Shown here: one piece after another, positions 22,558 through 34,794 of the stretch
How the letters are laid out: the number at the start of each line of letters is the position of its first letter
Numbering within the stretch: position 1 is the stretch's first letter
From: Albula goreensis
Taxonomy: Eukaryota > Chordata > Actinopteri > Albuliformes > Albulidae
DNA: 64,000 bases
Assembly: GCA_022829145.1 (NCBI GenBank)
Contig: CM040751.1
Coordinates: forward strand, 5,211,364 to 5,275,363
Reading direction: 5' to 3'
Position numbers and translations under genes: made by a program
The notes under the pieces: generated by a model
Database searches by the model: none
Seen by the model: only the letters and a program-made list of their open reading frames with translations
Told to the model about the DNA's origin: nothing

Positions 22558-24299
22558 GTATGTTTGACTCATCTTTTTTTGCCTGTATTTTTACATGTAC
22601 AATGTCATCCAGAGGACTTCTTATCTTGTGCTTTCGTCCCCTCAGATTTGTTTCCACGAGAGTAGTTCACATTCGTTTTGTGTATTCAAAAAGTTGCACG
22701 GCAACAGGAATTGTGGTGTATAGACCAGGTCATATTGTCCAGAGAGCTGGAAGATATTGTAAGAATACTATTGAAACCACCTGGCTTCATGCCATAAACT
22801 GTTGCTGTCAGAAATACAAATCTGCTGCATCAACAGCAACAGAAACAAAGGCTCAGCTTCTGGCAGGCTTACCCTCCAGCATTATGTGCTTATTTCACAA
22901 TATACAAGGGGAGAAAAATCAGTTTCAGACCCCAAAGACAGAAATAAAGAATCTGTTTTCAGCCACACAGCATGGAGCTCATGGTCTTTCTGCCATTGTG
23001 TAAGTTTGATATTTTATTCGATCTTGATGTTGGTGCCTGAGGATTGTCAAGGCTGACGCACTTCAGGTATGTAAATCACATCGCCAGTGTGCATGTCACA
23101 TGACCTCTCTGATTGTCAGGAAAGATGGTGATTGGAGCTGCCCTCCTTTTAAAAATAAGTACAAAAAAGAAGGTTAACAACTTTGGGGAAATTTACTTTT
23201 TGCTCAGCTTAATGGAATTAATGATTGGGGAAGACGAGGAAAAAAAAGATCCAGGTGCATTCTGGGACCATCCATTATGGCTTAATCCAGGACTCCAACG
23301 GGAAACATTAAGGACATCTGTAAGCGTTAAAAAACGGAGGCCATTACCTCGGGGAATTGATTCCCTTTTAACTGAGCTCTGGGACTTAAAGTCTTTATTA
23401 TGCAGGTCCGTCAACCAAACAGCCTTGACCTCCGGAACGAATCTTGGCTGCTTCAAATAAAATTGATTTAATCCTCAATTGAACCTAGGGAGCGGTAGAT
23501 CCTTTCTCAAAATAAGCACCGTCCCGTCCGTCCGTCCCTCCCTTCTGCTCCTTGGCATGGGCACAAAATAATAATGGTCGCTCAAAGGCGGAGGTGAAAG
23601 GAGGACCCCTTCTGCTGTCGATGTCACCGGAAAGTGGGGGCTGGAGAATTCAAGGATCATTGAAATAACCTCGTCACTGACCGAGGAAATCAACACGACC
23701 AAAAGCAAGGCCTGCTCTTGTGAATGAGTGCAGTTCGTATATCTTCATTTCGCTTTACAATTTGTTTTAGAAGGGCTTGGATTAGAAGTGGGTTTTAATG
23801 TCAATATTGTTTGAATATTTACATTAATAAATGCATGAGCACAATTGGCATCGTATCTGAGTTCTGCCTTGCTATATGTATTTGAATCCTTGGTCTTGGC
23901 TGCCCAGGATTAGGAGTAGATTTAATTTTCTTTATGCATTAACGTGAATATTGTTTGCAGTAGCTATGAAAAGCTGTGGATGGCCTACATATTCCGAGAC
24001 GTTGCAATATGGGTGCTGTCAGTTTCCACTGCTGTAAAATATGATTGCTTCCATTTTGGCAGTAAATTCCTACAGCTCTGTATCAAAAACCATTTTTTTT
24101 CTTTAGCTTTCTTTTCACTTTTCTTTTTCTTTCCTTGTTACATCTGTTTTTTTTTCCTTTTTACAACCATACCTGCTCATTCACCTGCTTCCCCTACCAT
24201 GTTATCTTTGTACTCAGCTATTATGTAAATTAAGAACGTTTTCGCTTTCTCCCAAGATTCTGGCCCTGTTGCTAGGCCTGGTTATACTTTGTAGTCTTT
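22558..24299. other. Intergenic DNA
   Basis: No gene is recognised. An open frame of 158 codons (22527-23003) has no domain or splice context. 23100-23700 is repeat-poor and moderately GC-rich, with a small (CCGT)n tract at 23522-23538. T-rich runs lie at 24093-24165. Confidence 0.4.
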
Positions 24300-24710
24300 G
24301 TTAAACATCAAACAACAAACCGTGGGACACCTGGGATATGTCGCAGGGGGTAACTTCCGCCTTCAGAAATTTGGAGCCGGGGGTCTCTTCCAGCAGGCTG
24401 TAGCGCAGGCCCTGGGGGGCCCTCACAGAAAGTGGGGCAATGTTTTCCATCAGCGGCACGTCACGCAAGAGCCTTGCGGCTCAGAACAGGATCATTTCAC
24501 GGCTTCCCCTGTTCCCGTTGTGGGGTGGTAATGGGTCCAGATAACAGAGGGATCTGCGTGACCGGGCAGTTTGCATTATATCTAATGCAGGGCCTGGTGT
24601 TTGTAAAAATAAGCTATTGACACGAGCATGAAGCTCAGCCGCCAGAGCAAATGGCGGCTGCTGCAGTTTCCAACCCTGCTCACGATTCACTCTCATGTTG
24701 GGTCGGACCC
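24300..24710. promoter_or_regulatory. GC-rich island, candidate conserved noncoding element
   Basis: About 400 bp with raised GC and CpG and no simple repeats. It contains the inverted pair GCATTA (24573-24578) and TAATGC (24583-24588), with a four-base gap, a layout typical of paired homeodomain sites, and a CAGCCGCC...GGCGGCTG stem near 24637-24660. No recognisable reading frame. Confidence 0.28.
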
Positions 24711-26869
24711 AGTGAGATGTAAGGTGCTGAGTCCCATGTGGAATTCAGTGCTGGCTAAAGATGGCTGTTTTGCCTTTTGAAGATGGACTGCATCTCAGCT
24801 GTGTGTGTCAGCAAGCTAAGTTCACAGGGTTACATGAAGTTTAAAGTTAATCCACTTCATCAGTCAAATTCTATTTCGAGAGAGAGAGAGACATGCTATG
24901 TGATGCAAACAGTCTGTATTGCTCAATGACAGTGAGTATATTTAGGATTATCCAGTATAGCACAAATAATGCTTTTATAGGCATGGTATAACAACTCATT
25001 CCAACTTTTTACAGTGTGTTATAACAGTCATAACAGAGTTATAATAACTACAAGCATGATGATGCTTTGACAATGATTTTGGTAAAAGCACAAAAAAGTT
25101 GTTTCAGCTCCTTGGAAGCCATGGGGAATTCAGAAATGGTGATGATTGGCTGTAGAAGTCTTTTTTGTTTTACAAAAGAAAATAATTCATTTACAAAGAG
25201 CGGAATTCTTAAGTCAATAAAACAGCATAAATTAGACTTGTTAACCGTTGACAGCATAAAACCTTAAATTACAGTGGGGAGAACGGTGGATGTTTGCTTT
25301 CGAATGGTGGCGTAAATGAGCTGTAAATTTGTCAGAACTCCAGGTGTGGCACAAGTTCTTCAAATTGTTTCAGATTTAATATGTTTCATATTGTCAACTG
25401 CTTTCGTACAAGAGCACCTTTGCTAATCATGATCAAAGCAGTATCTTCTAACTGAAGTTGACCAAGCGATCTTGATAGCTAATTGTGTTAGCTGTATTGC
25501 TATGTGGTATGAAAATAAAATAATTGACATCCCTGCCATCAAATATTGAGCATATTTAAATAGTCAAATATGTGGCTTCTAACTTTATACTTTGTGTTAA
25601 TTTGTTTAGTGGAAATATCATTCGTTAAAAATATTCATTCTTTACTTACAGATTCAGATTTTTTTTTTTTTAAGTTCATGTTTGATTATGGATTTAATTT
25701 ACTGCTTCTGTGTCTTTCAGCTCTCGACATTTATTCTGCACTTTGCTGTTTCTTTTCTGTTTTAATTTTTATTTAAGAAGGCAGATTTTTTTTTATTTAA
25801 AAAGTGCTGCTGAAAAGTGAAGGAATTCAAAATTGATTTTAATTGTCTGGTCCTTAAGACTCTGTGTCATTTCATTCACTTGTTTATCTTAATCCTAAAC
25901 GACTCAATTATACAATTTAATCTCATTCAGTTCAATTAAGATAGCACTGGTCTGTATGAGTTATTTGTTTTCGTGGCACAAATCGATGTAAATGTTGTAA
26001 AAATACTTTGTTTAAATAAACATTCAATTACACATCCATTCCAACTCTGGTATAAACAGATAAATTTCCACTGATAAAATTTCCACACTAATTGTCAGCA
26101 TTCAGTCCAGCCAAACTCTCCAATAAGTATAATAGAAGCAATGGGTGGGGATGTGGGAGTTCTTGGAACTATTCGGAAAAGGAACATCCCCTCATTTTCT
26201 GTTACTTCATGAATAAGATATACGTCACTTCACTTATATATGCAACAAGGTACATCATGTCATGTAGAAAAAAAATAATGACTTTTAATACCATTTCAAA
26301 AGTACGTGATGTGATATGTAGCTGACAAACATGTCGGTGGGCTTTTAATGAAGCTAAACAAATTGTTTCTGGCTCCATCATCGCACAATAATATATTTGG
26401 AATTTGGTTGGCATTTTGAAGGGATTTTTCAACAGTCTTTAACTGAAAACTGAGCACGTGATTGGCAGATGGCAGTAGCTAACCCTCAGGATGCATGCTT
26501 CAGCTTCATTTGTGTTGCCATCTCATTTCACAAGAGTGCCCCCTCTGGCCAATCAGATAATTGCAGGCACCTTGCTTTCATCAGCTGTGCAGTCTTTCAT
26601 CAGGTACTGTGCAGCTCAGCCAGAGGTATGAAGGAACAGTGCTTCAGTGGCCCTGGATTAGCCCTTAATACAGGTGTGTTTTTGCATTGGTGTGTGCATG
26701 TGTGTTGATATGAGGCCAAATGAATGAAAATAAAATCACAACAAAGATAATAATAATCATAATCATCATAATCATAACTGTAATGTGGAAGTGGAGACCC
26801 TGGAATAGTGTATCCACTGTGAGAACCCTAACAAGGCAGCAGTAGCAGCAATGTCATAAATCAACAAAA
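24711..26869. other. AT-rich intergenic DNA
   Basis: Long AT-rich stretch with no recognised gene or repeat family. It contains a GA dinucleotide tract near 24880-24891, T11-T12 near 25659-25671, and AATCAT-type trinucleotides near 26745-26777. Confidence 0.5.
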
Positions 26870-27190
26870 GACCTTTCCCTATTCCTCCATCTATTTTTAT
26901 CCTCCGTTTCGCTCCTCTCAGCTCCTCTCCTCTACCCCTCTGTTCCCCTCTGTTCCTGGATATTTATGTTGATTGTTTGCAGACTCCCTCCGCTCTCTGT
27001 CATTAATTAAAGGCATGGGAGGGGGAAGGCCTCTCGCATGTCCTGCAGGCCTGAGTGTTGATTTTCCCCGGAGGTTGCTTTCGAATTCCGGCGGTTGCCA
27101 TCCGTTACGTGACAGGGCTGACTGCGCTGCGGTGCTGAGGAGCCAGATATGGCGAGCCAATACCCTCACCCTCCTTTTAAGAAAATAACC
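26870..27190. promoter_or_regulatory. Candidate conserved noncoding element
   Basis: Opens with a pyrimidine-rich stretch, then a repeat-free block with TTAATTAA (27003-27010) and CpG-bearing sequence (TTCCGGCGGTTGCC, CCGTTACGTGAC). Short open frames on both strands lack domains. Inference from composition and the homeodomain-type site only. Confidence 0.28.
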
Positions 27191-27975
27191 ACCGCTTAAA
27201 TTATTTCTTAATACATGTCATTCAGAATGAGGACTGCGCTGGTTCTGGTGCATATTGTTGCAGTCTGAGCTATAGCTAATCAAGGCAGATATACATTTTA
27301 TCCAACTGGCTGTTTTCTGTGAATGTAAAATGTCTAAATATCTTTTTGACATTTTAATTGATTTTTTGTAATCTATTGAAATATATGTGGGGGGGGGGAG
27401 GTTTAAATATGGTGTCGGATCAATTCTGTTCGATCACACGGCACATTATACACAGAGGACAAAAAACCTCCAGAATCGGTTATTCTGTGACCTGCACAAA
27501 CTAGTAATTGCATTAGGGAAGGTATGGAAAGTAACATGAATATTTATCAAACTGGTGGCTTACTACATGAGCAGCATCATACAGAAGATCAGTGTTCACA
27601 TAGCACAAATATATGTACAATATATATGTAAGTACCCATATGCACATATACTTTTTTTTAAAGAGAGAGAATTTTCTCCATTAAATTTGGTAAACGCTGA
27701 ACACACCAAACTGTGAAGAAAAATAATAATAAATGGCATGTTTATGCAGTCCTGTGGTGAATGTGAGGGAAAGGTTGAAATGACAGGGAGCAGTGAGACC
27801 ATGGTTGAAATGACAGCCACTTTAAATGCAGAAACCGAATCCCTGTCTGAAATGACAGTCACACTTTACTGAGTCAGTGTGCAATTGACTTATCTGAGTG
27901 CACTCTGGGTAGCTATCAATGCAATATGAGAACCATCGTACGGCATTGCTTTTGCTTAGCAACGGGCTTTGTGTG
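27191..27975. other. AT-rich intergenic DNA
   Basis: No gene is recognised. A G10 run lies at 27389-27398. GAAATGACAG occurs three times between 27776 and 27862, a small decayed direct repeat. Confidence 0.45.
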
Positions 27976-28298
27976 AGCGCATGTGGGTGTGTGTGTGTTT
28001 GTGTGAGGGAGGGAGATTGTGAGTGTGTGTGAGACAGTGTGTGCGTGCCCATGCATGTGTGCATGTGTGTATGTGGGTCCATGTGTGTTTATGTGTGTGA
28101 GACAGGGTATGTGTTTGTGTGTGTGTGAGAGAGAGAATGTATGTGTGTGCTTGCATGCATGCATGTGTGTGTGTGCGTGCGTGTGTGTGTGTGCGTGTGC
28201 ACGTGTGTCTGTGTGGATACATGTGTATGAGAGTTCATGTGTTCCTGAGTGTGTGTACATGCATATGGTTGTGTGGATACTTGCTTGTTTGTGTGTGA

Positions 28299-28336
<38 letters not shown>

Positions 28337-28339
28337 TAC

Positions 28340-28397
<58 letters not shown>

Positions 28398-28402
28398 ATG
28401 TG
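27976..28402 (+). repeat. TG-rich compound microsatellite
   Basis: (TG)n is interspersed with TGCATG, GAGA and TGCGTG words, ending in an uninterrupted (TG)28 at 28341-28396. Alternating purine-pyrimidine sequence of this length favours Z-DNA. Long Thr/His or Cys/Val open frames on both strands are artefacts of the repeat. Confidence 0.95.
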
Positions 28403-28732
28403 TGAGGGGCATGCCAGTCCAGCAGCATCAACCAGAATCTGAGATGGTGGGGTCAAACACCAGCATTGGAGAGACGGTCTGCAGTGCACTAATTTAGGGC
28501 CCACAGGTAATCCCGCGCGTGATGGAGTGCACCTCCGCCATGTTGCATAATGGGCCGATCTGCCAGTCTCAGGCATCCATCTCCATCTGCCATCGTAGTC
28601 CCTGGAAATGGCTGAAAGTGTCACATTACACGCATGCTAAACCAAGAGGAGCGCCCCTATCTCTCCCCTCTCCAACCAGTAATGCAGAACAGTCCCTGTC
28701 ACACACAAGAATGGGGGAAAAAAGAAATGAGG
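28403..28732. other. Non-repetitive DNA between the two TG-rich blocks
   Basis: A moderately GC-rich, repeat-free stretch without a recognisable coding frame. Confidence 0.45.
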
Positions 28733-28905
28733 GGTGTGTGTGTGGTTGTGTGTGTGTGTGCATGTGCTTGTATGAGTATGCATATATATGTGTGTGCCCA
28801 TTTGTGTATGTATCCATGTTTGTGTTTGTATATTTATAGATGTGTGATTTTGCATGTGGGTGAGTATATATGAATGTTTGTATGTGTGTGTGTGTGTGTC
28901 TGCTC
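28733..28905 (+). repeat. Second TG-rich compound microsatellite
   Basis: GTGTGTGTGTGG, TGCATGTG and TGTATG words, with an almost pure TG run at 28882-28899. It lies about 330 bp after the first TG block and probably shares its origin. Confidence 0.9.
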
Positions 28906-29009
28906 GCATGTGCATTTGGTATACTTTCAAATACAATGATTTTTTCCCCATATTTGTGTTAGTTTCCCATGTTCTCTGTCCTTTATGTCTCCACCATTAC
29001 CATTTGACA

Positions 29010-29430
29010 TTTTTTGACTGCCGCATCTCGGTGTGCGATGAGAAGAAGCGGATTCTGCACAGGGCATCACCCCGCCCCCAACCAAAGAGGTCAGCTGACC
29101 CGTCACATGTCACCCGACGATCCCCATGTTTTATTTTATTTATTTCACGCGCAACCTGGTTTGCAGTGGCAGAAAACCGCAGGCGGTCAAAGACCTCTCG
29201 CACGGAAAGGGTCCGCTACAGAGATCCGTGACCCGTATTCCAGTCATGTCACCGCCGTCCCCACAGTATCACCTGTTTTAACGAGGAGGACTTGGGAAGA
29301 GGGGAAGGGAAGGGAAGGAACCACGGCGGAATACATTCAACCCCCCAGTTCCGTCCACAGGGCCTCATTTATGCTTGAGTTGCCATTTGCTTTGGATTGG
29401 CTTACCATTTCCATTGGTGCCTGTGTGCTC
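29010..29430. promoter_or_regulatory. CpG-bearing island, candidate conserved noncoding element
   Basis: Raised GC and CpG content with E-box-like (TCACATGTCAC) and TCAGCTGA words, plus a small GGGAA repeat at 29297-29317. No domain is seen in its open frames. Confidence 0.27.
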
Positions 29431-30744
29431 ACATGATGCAACAGAATGACATTCCGGCTCCTTTTTTATTTTTTTTTTTCGGGTGCCTGAATTCCTCACC
29501 CTGCTTACAAATGAAATCTGACTCTTATTTTTGTAGGTAGTTTAATTCTGAGGTTGGGAGCCTCATGCTGACTCACAATTACACGTACAAATTAATTGGT
29601 AGGATTCAGTTTGCAAGAATAACAAAATGTAGGACAACTTGTTCTTCCTTATGGCTGGGTTTCTCTTGTATTTTATGAAGATGGAAATGGAAAAATACAT
29701 TTTTAGATTTTCTTTTTTATTTGAACCAACCCATTACAGGAATAGAGCAGTGCGATTCTTGACTGGATTTGATGAATTTGCAACATCTGCCAAGTCGGTT
29801 GAAATATGTGTTCAGGTTTTCTCTTTCTCCTCACAAATTAAAAATGAAATGACACCACCGAAGACTATACTAGACAGTTTTATATTTTTATTTCTTTTTG
29901 AGTTGGATTCACGTGCAAATTAACAGCTTACATGGTCCACAGTAAAGGTGTCAGTCATTTCCCTGTGCGCTGAGAATAAGCAGGATTTAGTTCCAGTAGC
30001 TTAATAGGACTAATTAATGAATCAGCTTTGTGAGCCAATCCAGAGCCCAAATAAGCTGAAATCTTCAACTCTGTGAAACCTAAAACAGTAAAACTGGACA
30101 AAGCACATCTGATATAGTCACAAATAACAAAACAAAACATTAAATCTGGATACAGTAAGTGCTTTTCGTTAAACTCTCATTTAAATCTTTCACAGCAGTT
30201 TGAATGGAGGGGAGAGTGTAAGCTGAAGTTAACTGTGGATTTTAAAAGAGTCCAGGCCGTTATTCATATCTGGTTAATACTTGTGACCTTCAATGTCACA
30301 GTAGCGATACCTCAGGGACGCCCAGACATTAGCCTCTCCTCAGCTCACTTTGGCCGATGTATATTGAGACGACCATCCTCTTATTTAACTTCAAAAGACA
30401 AGTGGGCAGCAGAGAACATTAAAGCTCGATAATCCTGTTCTAAAGTAAAACATTTTGCAAGGGCCCAAGCGTGGAGAAGAGCATTGAGTGACCACAAGTC
30501 TCTTTGAAGAGTTCCAGTCGACGGAAAGCACAGTCTGGCAAAACTGCAGCAAAAAAAGACTTGAAAAGACAGCGCAGCAACCGACAGACAGATGAGAGGT
30601 TGAACATTCGACAAACAGTTTGGACACCTGGGAGAGTGCTCGGCGAGGACTGTTTTCTTCTCTGTTTGTTCTGTCCTGTGTGCGTCCCCATCGATAATGG
30701 TGCGGCGTTTGCTTAGTTTAAGGGAGGCTGAGTGAAAGCGCTGA
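29431..30744. other. Intergenic DNA
   Basis: No recognised gene. It contains T-rich runs near 29463-29479 and ordinary AT-rich sequence. A 65-codon frame at 30235 begins with a hydrophobic stretch resembling a signal peptide, but nothing else supports it. Confidence 0.45.
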
Positions 30745-30896
30745 CATTTTGCAAAGCAGCTCATTTGCACAGCTGGGTTTTCATGGTGGGAAAATAAATG
30801 GAAGTAATTTGCACTGGGGCTGAAGTAACAGTCGGATTCAAACCCATGACCACTTGGTTGTAAAGCAAATGGTCTAATCACTATACCATACTACCA
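30745..30896 (-). mobile_element. tRNA-derived SINE of the common teleost type
   Basis: On the minus strand the element starts near 30896 with GGTAGTATGGTATAGTGATT (pol III A box) and reaches the B box GGTTTGAATCC about 40 bases later (complement of 30834-30844). The tRNA-like head (about 70 nt) is followed by a body with AAACCCAGCTGTGCAAATG and AAAATGTCAGCGCTTT. That is the order seen in the tRNA-head SINEs of many teleosts, whose bodies have CCAGCTGTATAAATGG then AATGT...GCTTTGGATAAAAGCG (from memory of the family). The 3' tail is lost and substitutions are frequent, so it is an old copy. It supports a ray-finned fish origin. Confidence 0.78.
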
Positions 30897-31839
30897 ATTT
30901 AAACTCATCGCATTTATTGCTGTTGGTTCAGTTTTTGCACTTTTTACCAAAAATCCAGGATTTCCTCCTGATTTTAATCATGCAGAGTCTGCTCATTGCT
31001 GTAGCCTCTCCTATCAGCTTTGAAGGGGGTCGAGTAGCACACATTATCACCTGTAAATGTCATGTTAGCCGTTGCTCCATTTCATCCCATGAGTTTCAGT
31101 ATTCAAAGTCAGACCATGGGCTTGGCGAAAGAACCGTGGGCTAATCCATACTCTGGGAACCACATCTATGATCCGAGAAACATAAGAGCAGAGAACCACA
31201 CAGGCCACAGGTCCCACAGGACCTACAGGCTAATCCACCCACAAGAACAGAGAGCTGTTGACCAATCAGCTCTCCCAATCATGGGTCACTCAGCACACTC
31301 GCATAGTGAAATAACAGAATGAACCCTCCAGCACTCCACACTGTCAAAAGTATTCATTTCATATTGTTTAAAATATCTTTATACAATTACAGATGAAGCC
31401 ACAATCTCGTATTGCATTGCACGACACACCAAGAAAAGGAGAAAAGTAAATATAAATAACACCACTTTAAAATACGTTTTTCATAAAATAACTATCTAGC
31501 AAGCCAGACTGCAAGCAAAGTTTGTGAACACTGAAAAAAAACTCTTACAACGGCATTATAGAGTTATATTGGTTCGATAATGCTAAAACTAAACATATGG
31601 GAACTTGTGTTAGGTGTTTGTTCTTCTGTATCGACATCAGTGATATGAGTCAGTATTGAGGGAAGACCTGTTGCTAGTATGAGCTAATGTCAGCATCCAC
31701 ATAAAGACATCTTTCACATTACGTCTTCAATTAAATGTTCAAAGTGAAACCGTTCGATCATGGATAGCATCACCATAAACGCTGGCCACACCCACAATAA
31801 AGGCAAAAGTCCCACTATATAATACTATTAATATCTTCA
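30897..31839. other. Intergenic DNA
   Basis: No gene or repeat recognised. Moderately AT-rich unique sequence. Confidence 0.45.
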
Positions 31840-32210
31840 AAAACTTCAATAGTTCCTGAATCAATGCAGATATGCTTATTGACGACTGCTCTAGCAATTA
31901 TGCAGGAATTATAAGGCAGGACTTGATCATTAAGAATGCTAAGATGGGTTTCACTTGAAATGATGTACAGTGGAATAATACTACATAATGCATACATTAA
32001 TTATGTATAAACCAATACCTCAGCATGAGGAATGCTTAAACGGCTTTCACATTAAAGCACGCAGACTGGAATATTACATTAAGTATCCACAGGACGTGTA
32101 CATTATAAAGCAATACCTTAGCTTCATGAATATTGAAAAAGGTTGTCACTTAACAGTATATATGATACTCTGCCGTGGCATGTACTACACAAAGGATTAG
32201 CGTTTTTGCA
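31840..32210 (+). repeat. Highly decayed tandem repeat, about 97-bp period, 3-4 copies
   Basis: The order GAATGCT, TTTCAC, GGAATA and CAATACCT-AGC is repeated. GAATGCT starts at 31934 and 32030, and the corresponding GAATATT at 32128, spacings of 96 and 98 bp. TGGGTTTCAC, CGGCTTTCAC and AGGTTGTCAC follow at matching distances, and ACCAATACCTCAGC and AGCAATACCTTAGC precede the second and third copies. A partial copy precedes the first. Similarity between copies is low, so the array is old. No family recognised. Confidence 0.65.
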
Positions 32211-33700
32211 AAGGTAACTTCAAGATTACATATGGAGTTAGCTTTGGGGTGAAAGGTCAAATGTTAACGATAAGGGCAAGTGTTGAAAATATGTCGTCTG
32301 AGAACTCAGCTTGGAGTCCAGTGAAAGACTAAACCTGTCAGGAATGACGGTTCGCCATCTGGTAAAACAAGGATAGGTGAGAATACTTTTATGTCCATTA
32401 ACATCACGATTGACTCTTTGCTGTTGGAGCGACATGGCACACTTTTTTTGTATGAACGATCATTACGAGACCAGTACCAAAGGGACTCGTTCTCTCAGGC
32501 TGTTTTGGATTGGTCTTTGACATCACATGTGTGACCTCAAGTGGAATCATGTCCCAGTTAGCCTAGCATCCAATATAAGCATGCTTTACGGCCACCTTTA
32601 ATGAAGGACGACATTTGCTTGAATATGCTTTATTGATTATTGTTTTGTGTTTGTGAAGATTTTCAATACACGACTTAAAGCCTTTGTGAGTAACACTGCT
32701 TAAGGTGTGAGCAGCACCCTGATGAAGACTGACAGCTTCTAAACTGCTCTGTAAGTCTGCCAAAGCAAACTGGGTTCGCTCTGATGAAATCCAGAGAAGA
32801 TCCTCCTTAGGGTGTGTAAAGTGTAAGGAGCGCAGCGTCTTTGCCAAAATATGGGTGGCGTCAACATACTGCTTTGAAAATCTTTTGACATTTGTGGATA
32901 TCCAACCTAATGAATTCTAGAGCTCCATAAAGCATCACTAAAGCTCAAACGGCTTTTGGCATTTCGCAGGCATCTGTTAACAGTTGTGTTCAACAACTTC
33001 TGTTATGTTCATGCAATGACATGAGTTTGCACTAATTCTCTGACTAGTTTGGTGGATATTGGTGGTGGATATTGGAATGACATTGATAGACAGGAAGACT
33101 GTAAAATGAAGTATCGTTGAGAAAGAGACAGCTCTGCGCTGTATGTATATGTACTCCATATTGGTGCCTGATATTAATTGAAGTAAGAAAAAATGTAACT
33201 TAAAAACAGAAATGATATCACTCTCGGACAGCTCCCAATAATATCGAACATCAAAATCTAAACAGCCATAGATTCAGTCAATATTTGTCCGGAGGTGTGA
33301 GACTGTAATCACCAAAGTTGTTTTCATCACTTTTTCCCCAAAATGCCGATTTGAAATAACTAATTGCATCCATAAGCTGAAGTCAAAAACGTGACCTTAT
33401 CCTCCAGTTTAAAAGAACATAAACAAGCTAATTCTCCTCTCTGCAACGCATTTTCCTACCAGCCAATTGTTCGCTTCTTTTTGCAGTCCACACACTGAAC
33501 TTACAGGCCTAGATTCATTAAAATGCATTGCTTCTTGATGGGATATTTTCTATTGTAGAAAGAAAAGAAAGCAATACAAAGGATATCTGCTTGTCTCTAA
33601 TAAAATGTAACATACTTCATGAAAATTATGCTCTCATGCAATATTTTCATTGAGTTGTATAATTGTATAAAAAATTGTACAGTTTTGTTTAAATGTAGAC
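32211..33700. other. AT-rich intergenic DNA
   Basis: No gene recognised. A 94-codon minus-strand frame at 32563-32847 has no domain. GGTGGATATT is directly doubled at 33051-33072. Confidence 0.45.
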
Positions 33701-33904
33701 CAGGGCAACCAAGGTGAGGTCCTGGAGATGTACCTACCGGGAGGTTTTCCAGTTGTCTCTCAAGGAGCACCACTTTTTACACTATGGCAGACGGTTTAAC
33801 AAACTGAATTTGGAGAGTAATTTAAATCAGGTGCTGAACTGATTGTGTAAAAGGTGAAACATCTTGGGGAGTAGATTTTCCAAGACCGAACTTGGACTGC
33901 CATG
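33701..33904. mobile_element. Short palindromic-ended element, about 204 bp
   Basis: The left end, CAGGGCAACCAAGGTGAGGT then CCTGGAGATGTAC (33701-33733), is matched at roughly 70% by the inverse of the right end, GTAGATTTTCCAAGACCGAA then CTTGGACTGCCATG (33871-33904). The interior has no coding capacity. Elements with a CCTGGAGATCTAC / GTAGATCTCCAGG terminal pair are common in fish genomes (from memory), so this is probably an old non-autonomous DNA transposon copy. The terminal duplication is not clear. Confidence 0.6.
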
Positions 33905-34794
33905 ATTGCATTTTGATTGCATAGCCCATTGCGTTTAAAGGCTATACATCATGCACAGCTTTCTATGCAAAATGTAGGAATGTCAGAATGCCATTTCATG
34001 CAAAAAGGATTGATGGCCGTCGATGACACTCAGTCAACCCTCCAACTGAACACCTCCCCAATGGCTGAGATGGGGCTTATTCCCCTTATGGTTACCAGTG
34101 GTGCTGCCAGTGATGTGGAAGATTATAGTGATTCAAGGGGCCCCAGGTTACACAGGGGCCCCAGGTTACACAGGGGCCCCAAAACTGCACATCAGCGTCA
34201 CCATTATTCTCAGACGGCTTCGTATCATACTTATTCATGAGGCCCTGGATTCATGTCAGTGACCTCATGGGTTAATTTCAGGTTGGGCATAGTTTAAAAT
34301 GACTAGGTGTAAGAGTGTGAGGCCCAACCCCACACTGAAGCAATATCTTAACCTGTTTTGGCCCTCAGCAGTCCCAAACCGTATCCATGAACCGTAAAAC
34401 TGTTTAAAACAAATTCATTTACATGCAGGACAAAGGTGATTGAATCCTGGTCATGACCTGGCACTGATAGATTTGGCCAACTCCCAAATCTAAGCAGAAG
34501 TAGTGAGACGAAGGACCCCGGTAATTTGCGGAGAGGAGATCGATCACTCGGTTCGGACATTTATTCCATCGCCTTTCTGAAGTCAAAATTGAAAAACAAT
34601 AAGAAGGAGGAGAAGGAGGAGGAGGGGAAAGCCCAATCTTTACAAGCTGCCGTGAAGGTAAATCCCCAGGGCCGGATAACAGCTCTACTTTGGCTAGGAA
34701 ATAATGTTTACTGGGCGAAACACCTTTGCTGATGAATAAACAGCATCCACATCCAGCACAGCACATGCTCTGCTGAAAAAGGCTGTGAGCCGGT
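33905..34794. other. Intergenic DNA with a short GGGGCCCC repeat
   Basis: No gene recognised. It contains the 18-bp tandem repeat at 34137-34180 and a GGAGGA tract at 34604-34627. Confidence 0.45.
34137..34180 (+). repeat. 18-bp tandem repeat with GGGGCCCC cores
   Basis: GGGGCCCCAGGTTACACA occurs twice in tandem, followed by a third GGGGCCCC. Each unit carries the 8-bp palindrome GGGGCCCC. Confidence 0.9.

Noticed and set aside
22527-23003. 158-codon open frame after the TA microsatellite
   Set aside because: Begins inside a (TA)n tract, has no recognisable domain, Cys-rich composition without pattern and no splice or promoter context.
27822-28624. Open frames rich in Thr-His or Cys-Val, up to 171 codons
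   Set aside because: Direct translation of (TG)n/(CA)n microsatellite on both strands.
30235-30432. 65-codon frame starting with a hydrophobic stretch like a signal peptide
   Set aside because: Short, overlapped by equally long frames on the other strand, no homology recognised and no further exon.
32563-32847. 94-codon minus-strand frame
   Set aside because: No domain, no start context, and AT-rich noncoding surroundings.
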